Source: Hungatella sp. UBA3147 (GTDB lineage: Bacteria > Bacillota > Clostridia > Lachnospirales > Lachnospiraceae). From it: 32,074 bases of DNA. A model generated the notes under the pieces. It made no database searches and was not told the DNA's origin. It saw only the letters and a list, made by a program, of their open reading frames with translations. The first letter of the stretch is position 1. The number at the start of each line of letters is the position of its first letter. This document shows, piece after piece, positions 1-6,594 of this stretch. Position numbers and translations under genes: made by a program. Where the stretch lies: NCBI GenBank assembly GCA_002365025.1, contig DEYX01000048.1:1-32074 (forward strand), read 5' to 3'.

Positions 1-121
1 CGGTTTTATTGCATGTAAGGTGGCGGTTGCAATTGTACTTGGCATTGTATTTGTTTTTGAGCTGCCCCAGAAATTTTTTACATTTGCTGCAAAGAAACAG
101 GAGGAAGTGGACGATAGATAA
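1..121 (+). CDS. C-terminal fragment of a membrane protein (5' end outside the window)
   Basis: A reading frame enters from the left edge with its first full codon at base 2 and stops with TAA at 119-121. About 39 residues are visible. They contain one hydrophobic segment, core VAVAIVLGIVFVFEL, and then a short charged tail ending EEVDDR. This looks like a last transmembrane helix with a polar tail. The stop lies 22 bases before pyrC, so the two genes could share a transcript. Too little is visible to name a family. Confidence 0.5.
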   Translation, partial: GFIACKVAVAIVLGIVFVFELPQKFFTFAAKKQEEVDDR

Positions 122-143
122 GAAAGAAAGGTAGGAATAGAAG

Positions 144-1433
144 ATGATATGGATTAAAAATGCTCATGTAGTTGACCCTGGGAATCAGGTGGAAGGAACT
201 ATGGATATCTGCATTGCAGATGGGAAGATTGCCGGTATGGGAGAACAGCTTAAGATGGATGCCCTTCCCGTTTCAAAGGAGGATTTAGTAATCGATGCTT
301 CCGGTTTTATCGTTGCCCCTGGGTTTGTAGATGTCCATGTTCATTTCCGGGATCCTGGTCTTACTTATAAAGAGGATATACAGACCGGAGCCAGAGCGGC
401 GGCAAAAGGTGGGTTTACAGCAGTTGTTTGTATGGCAAATACAAGGCCTCCGGTGGATAATGTGGAAACCCTTCAGTATGTGATGAGGGAAGGGAAGAAA
501 ACAGGTATCCACGTGCTGCAGGCTGCAGCGGTATCTAAGGGACTTCTTGGCAGAGAGCTGACGGATATGGAGGAATTAAAAAAACAGGGGGCGGTGGGAT
601 TTACCGATGACGGGATCCCCCTTCTTGATGAGAAGCTGGTAAAAGAAGCTATGGAACGTGCGGTAAAGCTTAACGTTCCATTGAGCTTTCACGAGGAAGA
701 CCCTGCTTTTATCACAAATAATGGCATCAACCATGGCAAAGTATCCGAGCAGCTTGGAATCTTTGGTTCTCCGGCTTTGGCGGAAGACTGTCTGGTTGCC
801 CGGGACTGTATGATTGCCCTTCACACCGGCGCGGCGGTAGATATCCAGCATATCAGTTCCGCCGCCTCCGTTAAGATGGTAAAGCTTGCAAAGGAGCTGG
901 GGGCTAACGTGTATGCGGAAGTGACGCCCCATCATTTCACCCTGACAGAGGAAGCGGTATTAAAGCATGGGACACTGGCAAAAATGAATCCTCCCCTTCG
1001 GACGGAAGAGGACCGTAAGGCCATAATTCAGGGACTAAAGGACGGAAGTATTGATATCATTGCCACGGATCACGCTCCCCACAGTGCCGAGGAAAAGTCA
1101 AAGGAACTGACTGGGGCCCCAAGCGGGATCATCGGGCTTGAAACTGCGCTGGGTCTTGGTGTGACAAACTTAGTCCGGCCCGGGTATCTGACCATGATGG
1201 AGCTGATGGAAAAGATGAGTTTAAATCCTTCGAAGCTGTACCGGCTGGATTTTGGCTGCATAAAGGAGGAATGTGCTGCGGATCTGGTGATTTTTGATCC
1301 CAATGAGGAATGGACAGTAGGAGAATATGCATCCAAGTCTTCCAATTCCCCGTTTACAGGAGAACGATTGTTTGGAAAGGTGAAATATACCATCTGCGGC
1401 GGACGGATCGTTTATCAGGATGAAAAAGACTGA
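144..1433 (+). CDS. pyrC: Dihydroorotase, class I (pyrimidine biosynthesis)
   Basis: This cytoplasmic zinc enzyme closes carbamoyl-aspartate to dihydroorotate, the third step of UMP synthesis. At 429 residues it has the usual class I length. The zinc-binding motif FVDVHVHFRDPG lies at residues 61-72 with H65 and H67. The other expected ligands are visible: the FTDDG aspartates near 155, H183 in SFHEED, H236 in IQHISS and D309 in ATDHAPH. MANTRPPVD at about 97-105 is the usual substrate-binding stretch. The ATG at 144 follows a purine-rich site, GAAAGGTAGG. No other pyr gene is in the window. A 33-base gap to the next gene suggests cotranscription. The symbol follows the Firmicute convention; all key residues are present. 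Confidence 0.96.
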   Translation: MIWIKNAHVVDPGNQVEGTMDICIADGKIAGMGEQLKMDALPVSKEDLVIDASGFIVAPGFVDVHVHFRDPGLTYKEDIQTGARAAAKGGFTAVVCMANTRPPVDNVETLQYVMREGKKTGIHVLQAAAVSKGLLGRELTDMEELKKQGAVGFTDDGIPLLDEKLVKEAMERAVKLNVPLSFHEEDPAFITNNGINHGKVSEQLGIFGSPALAEDCLVARDCMIALHTGAAVDIQHISSAASVKMVKLAKELGANVYAEVTPHHFTLTEEAVLKHGTLAKMNPPLRTEEDRKAIIQGLKDGSIDIIATDHAPHSAEEKSKELTGAPSGIIGLETALGLGVTNLVRPGYLTMMELMEKMSLNPSKLYRLDFGCIKEECAADLVIFDPNEEWTVGEYASKSSNSPFTGERLFGKVKYTICGGRIVYQDEKD

Positions 1434-1466
1434 CTGATGTGAAAGGAGCCAAAAGGGAGTGATAAC

Positions 1467-3074
1467 ATGGAGATAAAGGCACAGGATCCGACGTCTGCTG
1501 CGGCTCCAAAAGGCGAACCTGCGGCTGTGGATATTCAGCGGGCTGTAGAGGAAGCAGATATAAAGGGAAGGATCGAGGCCAGTGAGCGGCTTATGGAAGA
1601 ACTGCGCCGGAGCGTAGAAGAAAACCGTGAGAAAAGGAGTGAGGAAGGCGGGGAAGATAAGAGGGAAACAAGATCTGCCCGGGATACTGTCGCTCTGTCA
1701 GATGAAAGCGCCTATTATAAGCTAAGCGCTGATGAGCTTTCTGATCTTGATAAAATGTGGGGAAAGGAAGAGGCTGATTTGGCATGGGAGGATATCCTGT
1801 CGTGGAGTCCGTCTGCCTTAAAGCCCTTCCCTGAGGAACTGGAGTATCTTGCTTTGATTTATAAAGATCTGCTGCAGGCCATCCTTGAGAATACGACTGC
1901 AGGAGTGCAGGAGGATCAGCTAGCCGCACTGGAGTGCGCATTATCGGCGATCCTTATGAAGGTGCTTGAGTCACGCATGGGGGAACTGAAAATCCTCTTT
2001 GGGAGTTTTGGGTCCCCAAGCTCCATGGCAGCCTTAAAGGCTGCGCTTTACCGCAGCGTTACAGGAAAAACTCTAAGCAGCGGAGAACTGCAAAGAGTTT
2101 TTGAGGAGCAGGAAAATGCCGGGGATACGGTTAAATTAAATCCGGGCAACATTAGAATCCCGGTAAATGAATCCGGAAATGAAGCAGAGCAAGGAATGAT
2201 CTATCAGCCTGCCGGGGAGGGACGGATAAAGAATGATCCCCGGTATACCTGGCGGATGCGAAGGGAGGTTCCGCTGTCCGTCCTGGAAGGGAGCGGCTTT
2301 CCGGGGAGTAGGACATATGGTGCCAAGGCCTCCATTTCCACAATGGGGAAAAATACGGTCTATACTCCTTCAGACCTTGAATCGGCGGAGGCTTTTGCCG
2401 GTTATATAAATCACAAGGGAAATTTGTTAAGAGGCTCCGGGCTTTCAGGGGGAAGCGAGGAGCTTTATGGGTTTCTGGCTGCGCTGATGGCGATTAAATC
2501 CCAAACCTTTGGAGCTTATTCCGGGATCAACAAAAGACTGGCTGCTGATTTGCGGGAGGCGGTTGACCGAATGATCGATTACTACATACAGGAAGCGTTT
2601 AGGCAGTCTGAGGGCGCAATGAAAAGGCTGGGGGGCAGGAATGTTCTCTTTCAGCCCAGGTCTGCTTATAAAATCTATTATTATATGATGAACCTCTATC
2701 AGACCACAAAAGATCTGCGGGAGACCGCAAATAAGGGGATAAAACATGCCTATCAGCAGTTTTTAAAGGATAAGGAATGTCCGGAAGGCAAGGATGATTC
2801 CGGATCCTTTTTTACAAAGGACAAAAGGGATCCAAGGGAGGACTGGAAAGAGGGTAAGAAAATAGTAGAACGGGACTGGAAGGAATTTCAGTTCTTTATG
2901 GGAAGAGAAGATTTGGGCGGGATTCCCTTAGGAATCATGGAATTAAGTCCCTGGGGAATGCTTGCGGAGCCGGAGCTGACAACCAGAGGAAGGGGAAGTA
3001 CCATAAGTCCAGTCTTCCTTGGGGGAGCTGCGATTGTTATTTTCATCCTGGTTTTATTTATGTTCTTTTTTTAA
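1467..3074 (+). CDS. Unrecognised 535-residue tail-anchored protein
   Basis: I do not recognise a family. The ATG follows GGGAGTGATAAC, 33 bases after pyrC. Residues 1-75 are rich in Glu, Lys and Arg and look helical or disordered, with a likely coiled coil around 20-60. The middle holds mostly helical stretches (about 120-215 and 330-435) separated by a Gly/Asn/Pro-rich linker (about 215-265). Residues 440-475 form a strongly charged stretch. The last 25 residues are a hydrophobic segment, core FLGGAAIVIFILVLFMFFF, ending at the stop. There is no signal peptide, so the sequence suggests a cytoplasmic protein anchored by its C-terminus. No catalytic motif is visible. A scaffold or cell-envelope role is only a guess. 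Confidence 0.8.
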   Translation: MEIKAQDPTSAAAPKGEPAAVDIQRAVEEADIKGRIEASERLMEELRRSVEENREKRSEEGGEDKRETRSARDTVALSDESAYYKLSADELSDLDKMWGKEEADLAWEDILSWSPSALKPFPEELEYLALIYKDLLQAILENTTAGVQEDQLAALECALSAILMKVLESRMGELKILFGSFGSPSSMAALKAALYRSVTGKTLSSGELQRVFEEQENAGDTVKLNPGNIRIPVNESGNEAEQGMIYQPAGEGRIKNDPRYTWRMRREVPLSVLEGSGFPGSRTYGAKASISTMGKNTVYTPSDLESAEAFAGYINHKGNLLRGSGLSGGSEELYGFLAALMAIKSQTFGAYSGINKRLAADLREAVDRMIDYYIQEAFRQSEGAMKRLGGRNVLFQPRSAYKIYYYMMNLYQTTKDLRETANKGIKHAYQQFLKDKECPEGKDDSGSFFTKDKRDPREDWKEGKKIVERDWKEFQFFMGREDLGGIPLGIMELSPWGMLAEPELTTRGRGSTISPVFLGGAAIVIFILVLFMFFF

Positions 3075-3102
3075 AACTGATTTTATAATTGCAAATTTCT
3101 TC

Positions 3103-3131
3103 TTTACAGAAGCACTTTAGTGTGCTACCAT
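3103..3131 (+). promoter_or_regulatory. Promoter of the amino-acid ABC transporter operon
   Basis: TTTACA (3103-3108), a 17-base spacer and TACCAT (3126-3131), preceded by TGC to give an extended -10. Transcription would begin near 3138. That lies downstream of an in-frame ATG at 3130, so that codon cannot be the start of the binding-protein gene. The -10 overlaps the perfect palindrome TACCATGGTA (3126-3135), which could be an operator half; that part is speculative. Confidence 0.55.
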
Positions 3132-3165
3132 GGTAACACATGAAAAGCAAGAGGAGGATGCAATT

Positions 3166-4008
3166 ATGAAAAAAGGAATTATAATAGCAGCAGTGTTAGG
3201 AGCGGCAGTCCTGCTTGGCGGCTGTTCCGGGCAAAAGAGCGAAGTTACGGCTTCTGCGTCTTCCGATACCACTGCAGCAACAGCAAAAGAGACTGGAAAA
3301 GAATCAGAATCAGGCGCTGATACATTTACCGTTGGATTTGACCAGGATTTCCCGCCGATGGGTTTTGTCGGAGACAATGGAGAATACACTGGTTTTGACT
3401 TAGAACTGGCACAGGAGGTTGCAAACCGCCTTGGCAGGAAATTTGTTCCCCAGCCCATTGCCTGGGATGCCAAGGATATGGAGCTGGAGGCAGGAAATAT
3501 TGACTGCATCTGGAATGGCTTTACCATTACAGGCCGTGAAGATGGCTATACCTGGACAAAGCCCTATATGGAAAACAGTCAGGTGTTTGTAGTGGGAAAG
3601 GACTCCGGCATTAAGACCTTAGCTGACTTATCAGGAAAGATCGTTGAGGTTCAGGCGGATTCCTCTGCGGAAAAGGCACTGCAGACGGATGGAAAGCTGG
3701 CCGAAACCTTTGGAACCCTTCAGACAACACCGGATTACAATACCGCATTTATGGACCTGGAGATGGGGGCCGTGGATGCCATTGCAATGGATGTGATTGT
3801 GGCAGGATACCAGATCGAGCAGAGGAAGGCGGATTTTATTATACTGGATGAGGCCCTTGCTGCTGAAGAATACGGCGTTGGATTTAAGAAAGGCAATGAC
3901 GCCTTAAGAGATCAGGTCCAGGAACAGTTAGAGGCCATGGCAGCTGACGGGACCCTTAAAAAGATCTCAGAAAAATGGTTTGGCAAGGCTGTAACCACAG
4001 TTAAATAA
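3166..4008 (+). CDS. Polar amino-acid ABC transporter, substrate-binding lipoprotein
   Basis: This is the extracellular binding protein of a polar amino-acid importer (SBP_bac_3 family), 280 residues. The ATG at 3166 follows the ribosome-binding site GAGGAGG; an in-frame ATG 36 bases upstream lies before the predicted transcription start. Residues 1-20 form a lipoprotein signal ending in the lipobox LLGGC, so Cys20 would be lipidated. A Ser/Thr/Ala/Glu linker follows, then the family opening FTVGFDQDFPPMGFVGDNG, and GFDLELAQEVANRLG. The C-terminal part keeps the usual YGVGFKKGNDALRDQV and ISEKWFG. The permease and ATPase follow. The substrate cannot be read from sequence; cystine, glutamine or another polar amino acid is typical of the family. 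Confidence 0.93.
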   Translation: MKKGIIIAAVLGAAVLLGGCSGQKSEVTASASSDTTAATAKETGKESESGADTFTVGFDQDFPPMGFVGDNGEYTGFDLELAQEVANRLGRKFVPQPIAWDAKDMELEAGNIDCIWNGFTITGREDGYTWTKPYMENSQVFVVGKDSGIKTLADLSGKIVEVQADSSAEKALQTDGKLAETFGTLQTTPDYNTAFMDLEMGAVDAIAMDVIVAGYQIEQRKADFIILDEALAAEEYGVGFKKGNDALRDQVQEQLEAMAADGTLKKISEKWFGKAVTTVK

Positions 4009-4057
4009 TCAAATATTCCGTAAAGTGCCAGGAAGTATTTGCCCCTTACAGCATTTG

Positions 4058-4090
4058 CCAGATGCAGAATGCAAGCATTCCTGCACCTGG
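4058..4090 (+). terminator. Intercistronic hairpin after the binding-protein gene
   Basis: The imperfect inverted repeat CCAGATGCAGAATGC (4058-4072) pairs with GCATTCCTGCACCTGG (4075-4090) around a very short loop. No T-run follows, so it is unlikely to be a full terminator. It lies in the 172-base gap between binding protein and permease. In that position such hairpins commonly stabilise the binding-protein mRNA or reduce downstream expression. The role here is inferred. Confidence 0.45.
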
Positions 4091-4180
4091 CTCATTGCTT
4101 GCAGAAATAAAGATATTTAAACGGGTTCCGGTTCCCTTGCCATGGGCCGGACCCTATTTTTAGAACATGGAGGAGAAATC

Positions 4181-4831
4181 ATGGCTTTAACGAAGATATT
4201 TTTACAATTGGCAGGGGGAATGTGGGTCAGCATCCAGATATTTGTAGTGACGCTGGTCTTTTCTCTGCCCCTGGGACTTTTGGTATCCTTTGGAAGGATG
4301 TCTAAAAACCCTGTCATTCAGGCCATTGTTAAATTCTATATTTCAGTCATGAGGGGAACTCCATTGATGCTGCAGCTGATGGTGGTGTATTTCGGACCAT
4401 ACTATTTATTCGGCATAAAGGTTGGGAACGGGTACCGCCTCTGGGCTGCATTTATTGGCTTTGTCATCAACTACGCAGCATATTTTGCGGAAATATACCG
4501 GAGCGGGATCCAATCCATGCCGGTGGGACAGTATGAAGCGGCAAAGCTTTTAGGCTATACAAAGGCCCAGACCTTTTTCCGTATCATATTTCCCCAGGTG
4601 GTGAAGCGGATCCTGCCATCTGTGACCAATGAGGTCATTACTCTGGTCAAAGACACCTCCCTGGCTTTTTCCATCAGCGTTTTAGAGATGTTTGCAGTTG
4701 CTAAGGCCCTGGCCTCATCCCAGACAAGCCTTATTCCTTTTGTGGCAGCAGGCCTGTTTTATTATATCTTTAACCTTATCGTGGCAATTGGGATGGAATA
4801 CGTAGAAAAGCGGTTGAACTATTATCAATAG
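4181..4831 (+). CDS. Polar amino-acid ABC transporter, permease
   Basis: This 216-residue integral membrane subunit belongs to the HisM/GlnP family and forms the translocation path of the importer. The ATG at 4181 follows GGAGGAG; an in-frame ATG at 4142 has no ribosome-binding site. Several hydrophobic helices are visible, starting with ALTKIFLQLAGGMWVSIQIF. The family signature SVMRGTPLMLQLMVVYFG is present, as is the EAA loop that contacts the ATPase, EAAKLLGYTKAQTFFRIIFP, at about residues 119-138. Family members act as homodimers or heterodimers. Only one permease gene is present, so a homodimer is expected. It is separated from the ATPase gene by 12 bases. Confidence 0.93.
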   Translation: MALTKIFLQLAGGMWVSIQIFVVTLVFSLPLGLLVSFGRMSKNPVIQAIVKFYISVMRGTPLMLQLMVVYFGPYYLFGIKVGNGYRLWAAFIGFVINYAAYFAEIYRSGIQSMPVGQYEAAKLLGYTKAQTFFRIIFPQVVKRILPSVTNEVITLVKDTSLAFSISVLEMFAVAKALASSQTSLIPFVAAGLFYYIFNLIVAIGMEYVEKRLNYYQ

Positions 4832-4843
4832 GAGGAAGAAAAG

Positions 4844-5605
4844 ATGTACTTACTGGAAATGAACCATGTAAAAAAAGCGTTTGATGGCCAGGGCGTGCTT
4901 CGGGATATTTCCCTGTCGGTAAAGGAAGGCGAGATCGTTTCCATCATCGGTCCATCCGGTTCGGGAAAATCCACCCTGCTTCGGTGCGCAACTATGCTGG
5001 AAGAGATGGATGGGGGAGAACTTAATTATCTGGGAGAAAAGGCTGCATGGAACGGGCATGACGGAAAGGCCATCTATGCCAAAGGGGAAAGACGAAAGGA
5101 AATTCAGAAGAATTACGGTCTGGTATTCCAGAACTTCCACTTATTTCCCCATATGACGGTTTTAAAAAACATTACCGATGCGCCGGTTCATGTGCAGAAA
5201 CGGGATAAGGAAGAGGTTTTTTCCGAGGCCATGAAGCTTCTTAAAAAGATGGGACTGGAGGATAAGGCAGAAGCATATCCCTGCCAGCTTTCCGGAGGGC
5301 AGTGCCAGCGGGTAGCCATAGCAAGGGCACTTGCCCTGAATCCCAGGATCCTGTTTTTTGATGAACCGACTTCCGCTCTGGATCCGGAGCTTACGGGAGA
5401 GGTATTAAAGGTCATTAGATCCCTTGCAGACATGCATATCACCATGGTCATTGTGACCCATGAGATGGCCTTTGCCAGGGATATCTCAGACAGGATCATC
5501 TTTATGGCCGACGGCGTGATCGTGGAGGAGGGAACTCCGGAAGAGGTATTTTCCTCCAGCAATGAGCGGACCCAGAGCTTCCTTGGAAGGTATGGAGAGG
5601 GTTGA
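4844..5605 (+). CDS. Polar amino-acid ABC transporter, ATP-binding subunit
   Basis: This 253-residue cytoplasmic ATPase (GlnQ/HisP/TcyC type) powers the preceding permease. Walker A is GPSGSGKST at about residues 36-44, the Q-loop is VFQNFHLFPHMTV, the signature is LSGGQCQRVAIARALA, Walker B is ILFFDEPTSALD and the switch histidine is in VTHEM. All nucleotide-binding elements are intact. The start is supported by the site AGGAGGAAG just upstream. It carries a slightly longer insert between Walker A and the Q-loop (GEKAAWNGHDGKAIYAKGE) than the shortest family members. It is the last gene of the three-gene operon, followed by a weak AT-rich hairpin at 5613-5635. Confidence 0.94.
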   Translation: MYLLEMNHVKKAFDGQGVLRDISLSVKEGEIVSIIGPSGSGKSTLLRCATMLEEMDGGELNYLGEKAAWNGHDGKAIYAKGERRKEIQKNYGLVFQNFHLFPHMTVLKNITDAPVHVQKRDKEEVFSEAMKLLKKMGLEDKAEAYPCQLSGGQCQRVAIARALALNPRILFFDEPTSALDPELTGEVLKVIRSLADMHITMVIVTHEMAFARDISDRIIFMADGVIVEEGTPEEVFSSSNERTQSFLGRYGEG

Positions 5606-5671
5606 AATTACCAATTTTAGGCAATTCGTAAAATTAATTAAGGAAAAAGATAAAGATTTTTCACAATCGGA

Positions 5672-5680
5672 TGATATACT
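5672..5680 (+). promoter_or_regulatory. Extended -10 promoter element of the lipoprotein gene
   Basis: TGATATACT is a TGn extended -10 followed by TATACT (5675-5680), 47 bases before the start codon. No convincing -35 is present at 16-18 bases. The same nonamer occurs in front of the exodeoxyribonuclease gene at 12703-12711. Confidence 0.4.
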
Positions 5681-5726
5681 AAATGTGGAATCATAGGTGA
5701 TTTAGGAAAGAAAGAAGAGGAAGCTT

Positions 5727-6374
5727 ATGAAGAAAACATGGATTATGGCAGCAGCTGTCTGTGCGGCAGTTTTATTTACAGCCTGTGGAAAATCTACAAA
5801 GAATACAGAAAGTGTGGCAAATACGGTAACGGAAAGTACGGCCCCCGGCTCTGAGAGTACGGGAGATGTAAGCCAGGAAGCGCCGGGCAACGGGGCAGAA
5901 TTTAAGATACTGGCCGGCACGGTCAAAAAAGTTGGGGACAACTTAGAGAGCATGACCGTGGAGAACGGCGGCAAAGAAATGTCCTTTGACTTAAGCGGTA
6001 CGGTTGTGGAGACCTCCTATGCGCTTGAGCCGGAGGTGTCAGTCTCCGTTATCTATAAAGGGGAAATTTCCGGCTCGGATGCTTCTAATGCCAAACCTGT
6101 CCTGGTATTGGACGGGCAGGAGAACATGAAGGTGCAGGAAGTGACCGGAAGCGTTATGGACCAGGCCATGAGTACCTTTACCATCAAGACGGAATCCGGC
6201 GAAGAGATTGGATTTATCAAGGACAACTGCGAGGGTCTGGACACTGATGTTCTTGGAACCGCCACCGATGACAGCAATGGAAGCGGGGCCATGGTAAAGG
6301 TGACCTATGTGACCGTTGACTATGACGCAGGAAGCAAATCCAACTTCCCCTTAAGGGTGGAAGCCGCAAAGTAA
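5727..6374 (+). CDS. Lipoprotein of unknown function with two similar halves
   Basis: This 215-residue secreted protein has no family I can name. The ATG follows GAAGAGGAAGC. Residues 1-20 form a lipoprotein signal with the box LFTAC, so Cys20 would anchor it to the outer face of the membrane. A Ser/Thr/Glu/Gly linker follows to about residue 50. The rest appears to be two related beta-rich units. The first starts AGTVKKVGDNLESMTVENGG and the second starts TGSVMDQAMSTFTIKTESGE; both have a G-x-V opening, an amphipathic strand, and a later V-x-V-x-Y segment (VSVSVIYKG and VKVTYVTVD). Such small beta domains often serve as binding or adaptor modules outside the cell. It appears to be a single-gene unit. 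Confidence 0.8.
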   Translation: MKKTWIMAAAVCAAVLFTACGKSTKNTESVANTVTESTAPGSESTGDVSQEAPGNGAEFKILAGTVKKVGDNLESMTVENGGKEMSFDLSGTVVETSYALEPEVSVSVIYKGEISGSDASNAKPVLVLDGQENMKVQEVTGSVMDQAMSTFTIKTESGEEIGFIKDNCEGLDTDVLGTATDDSNGSGAMVKVTYVTVDYDAGSKSNFPLRVEAAK

Positions 6375-6381
6375 AATGATT

Positions 6382-6493
6382 AAAATCCCGAATATGCAGG
6401 CATAATTTAATCCATGGAGACAAGCATTTCATAAGCCGAAGGCGTGATGAACTTCTTTTTTCCAAGATAAAAAGCTTGCAAATTCGGGATTTT
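6382..6493. repeat. Intergenic element bounded by 20-bp inverted repeats
   Basis: The arm at 6382-6401 (AAAATCCCGAATATGCAGGC) and the arm at 6474-6493 are inverted repeats matching at 18 of 20 positions, 72 bases apart. Inside, on the minus strand, sits the hairpin TTCAT-cac-GCC-ttc-GGC-tt-ATGAA (plus 6429-6450) and then TAAATTATGCCTGC. Both pieces recur in the same order in the cbiM leader at 10256-10335. No ORF is inside. It resembles a small dispersed palindromic element. Its right arm overlaps the promoter of the next gene. Confidence 0.5.
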
Positions 6494-6503
6494 CATGTAC
6501 AAT
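6476..6503 (+). promoter_or_regulatory. Promoter of the YkpA-like ABC-F gene
   Basis: TTGCAA (6476-6481), a 16-base spacer and TACAAT (6498-6503). It would give a leader of about 85 bases before the ATG at 6595. The -35 lies inside the right arm of the inverted repeat. Confidence 0.5.
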
Positions 6504-6522
6504 AATAGAGATGACAGAAGAA

Positions 6523-6545
6523 GGGGCCAATGGACCCCTATTTTG
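6523..6545 (+). promoter_or_regulatory. GC-rich leader hairpin, possible attenuator
   Basis: GGGGCC (6523-6528) pairs with GG-A-CCCC (6532-6538) across a three-base loop, followed by TATTTTG and more T-rich sequence. It lies in the ABC-F leader between promoter and start codon. It resembles a weak intrinsic terminator. ABC-F genes linked to antibiotic protection are often controlled by such leaders; applying that here is inference. Confidence 0.35.
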
Positions 6546-6594
6546 ATGATTTTGGCTAGAGAACGATAACCAGATTGCAGAAAGGGAATTTAAG

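Noticed and set aside
3130..3165. Upstream ATG for the amino-acid binding protein
   Set aside because: It lies at or before the predicted transcription start and would put charged residues ahead of the lipoprotein signal; GAGGAGG points to 3166.
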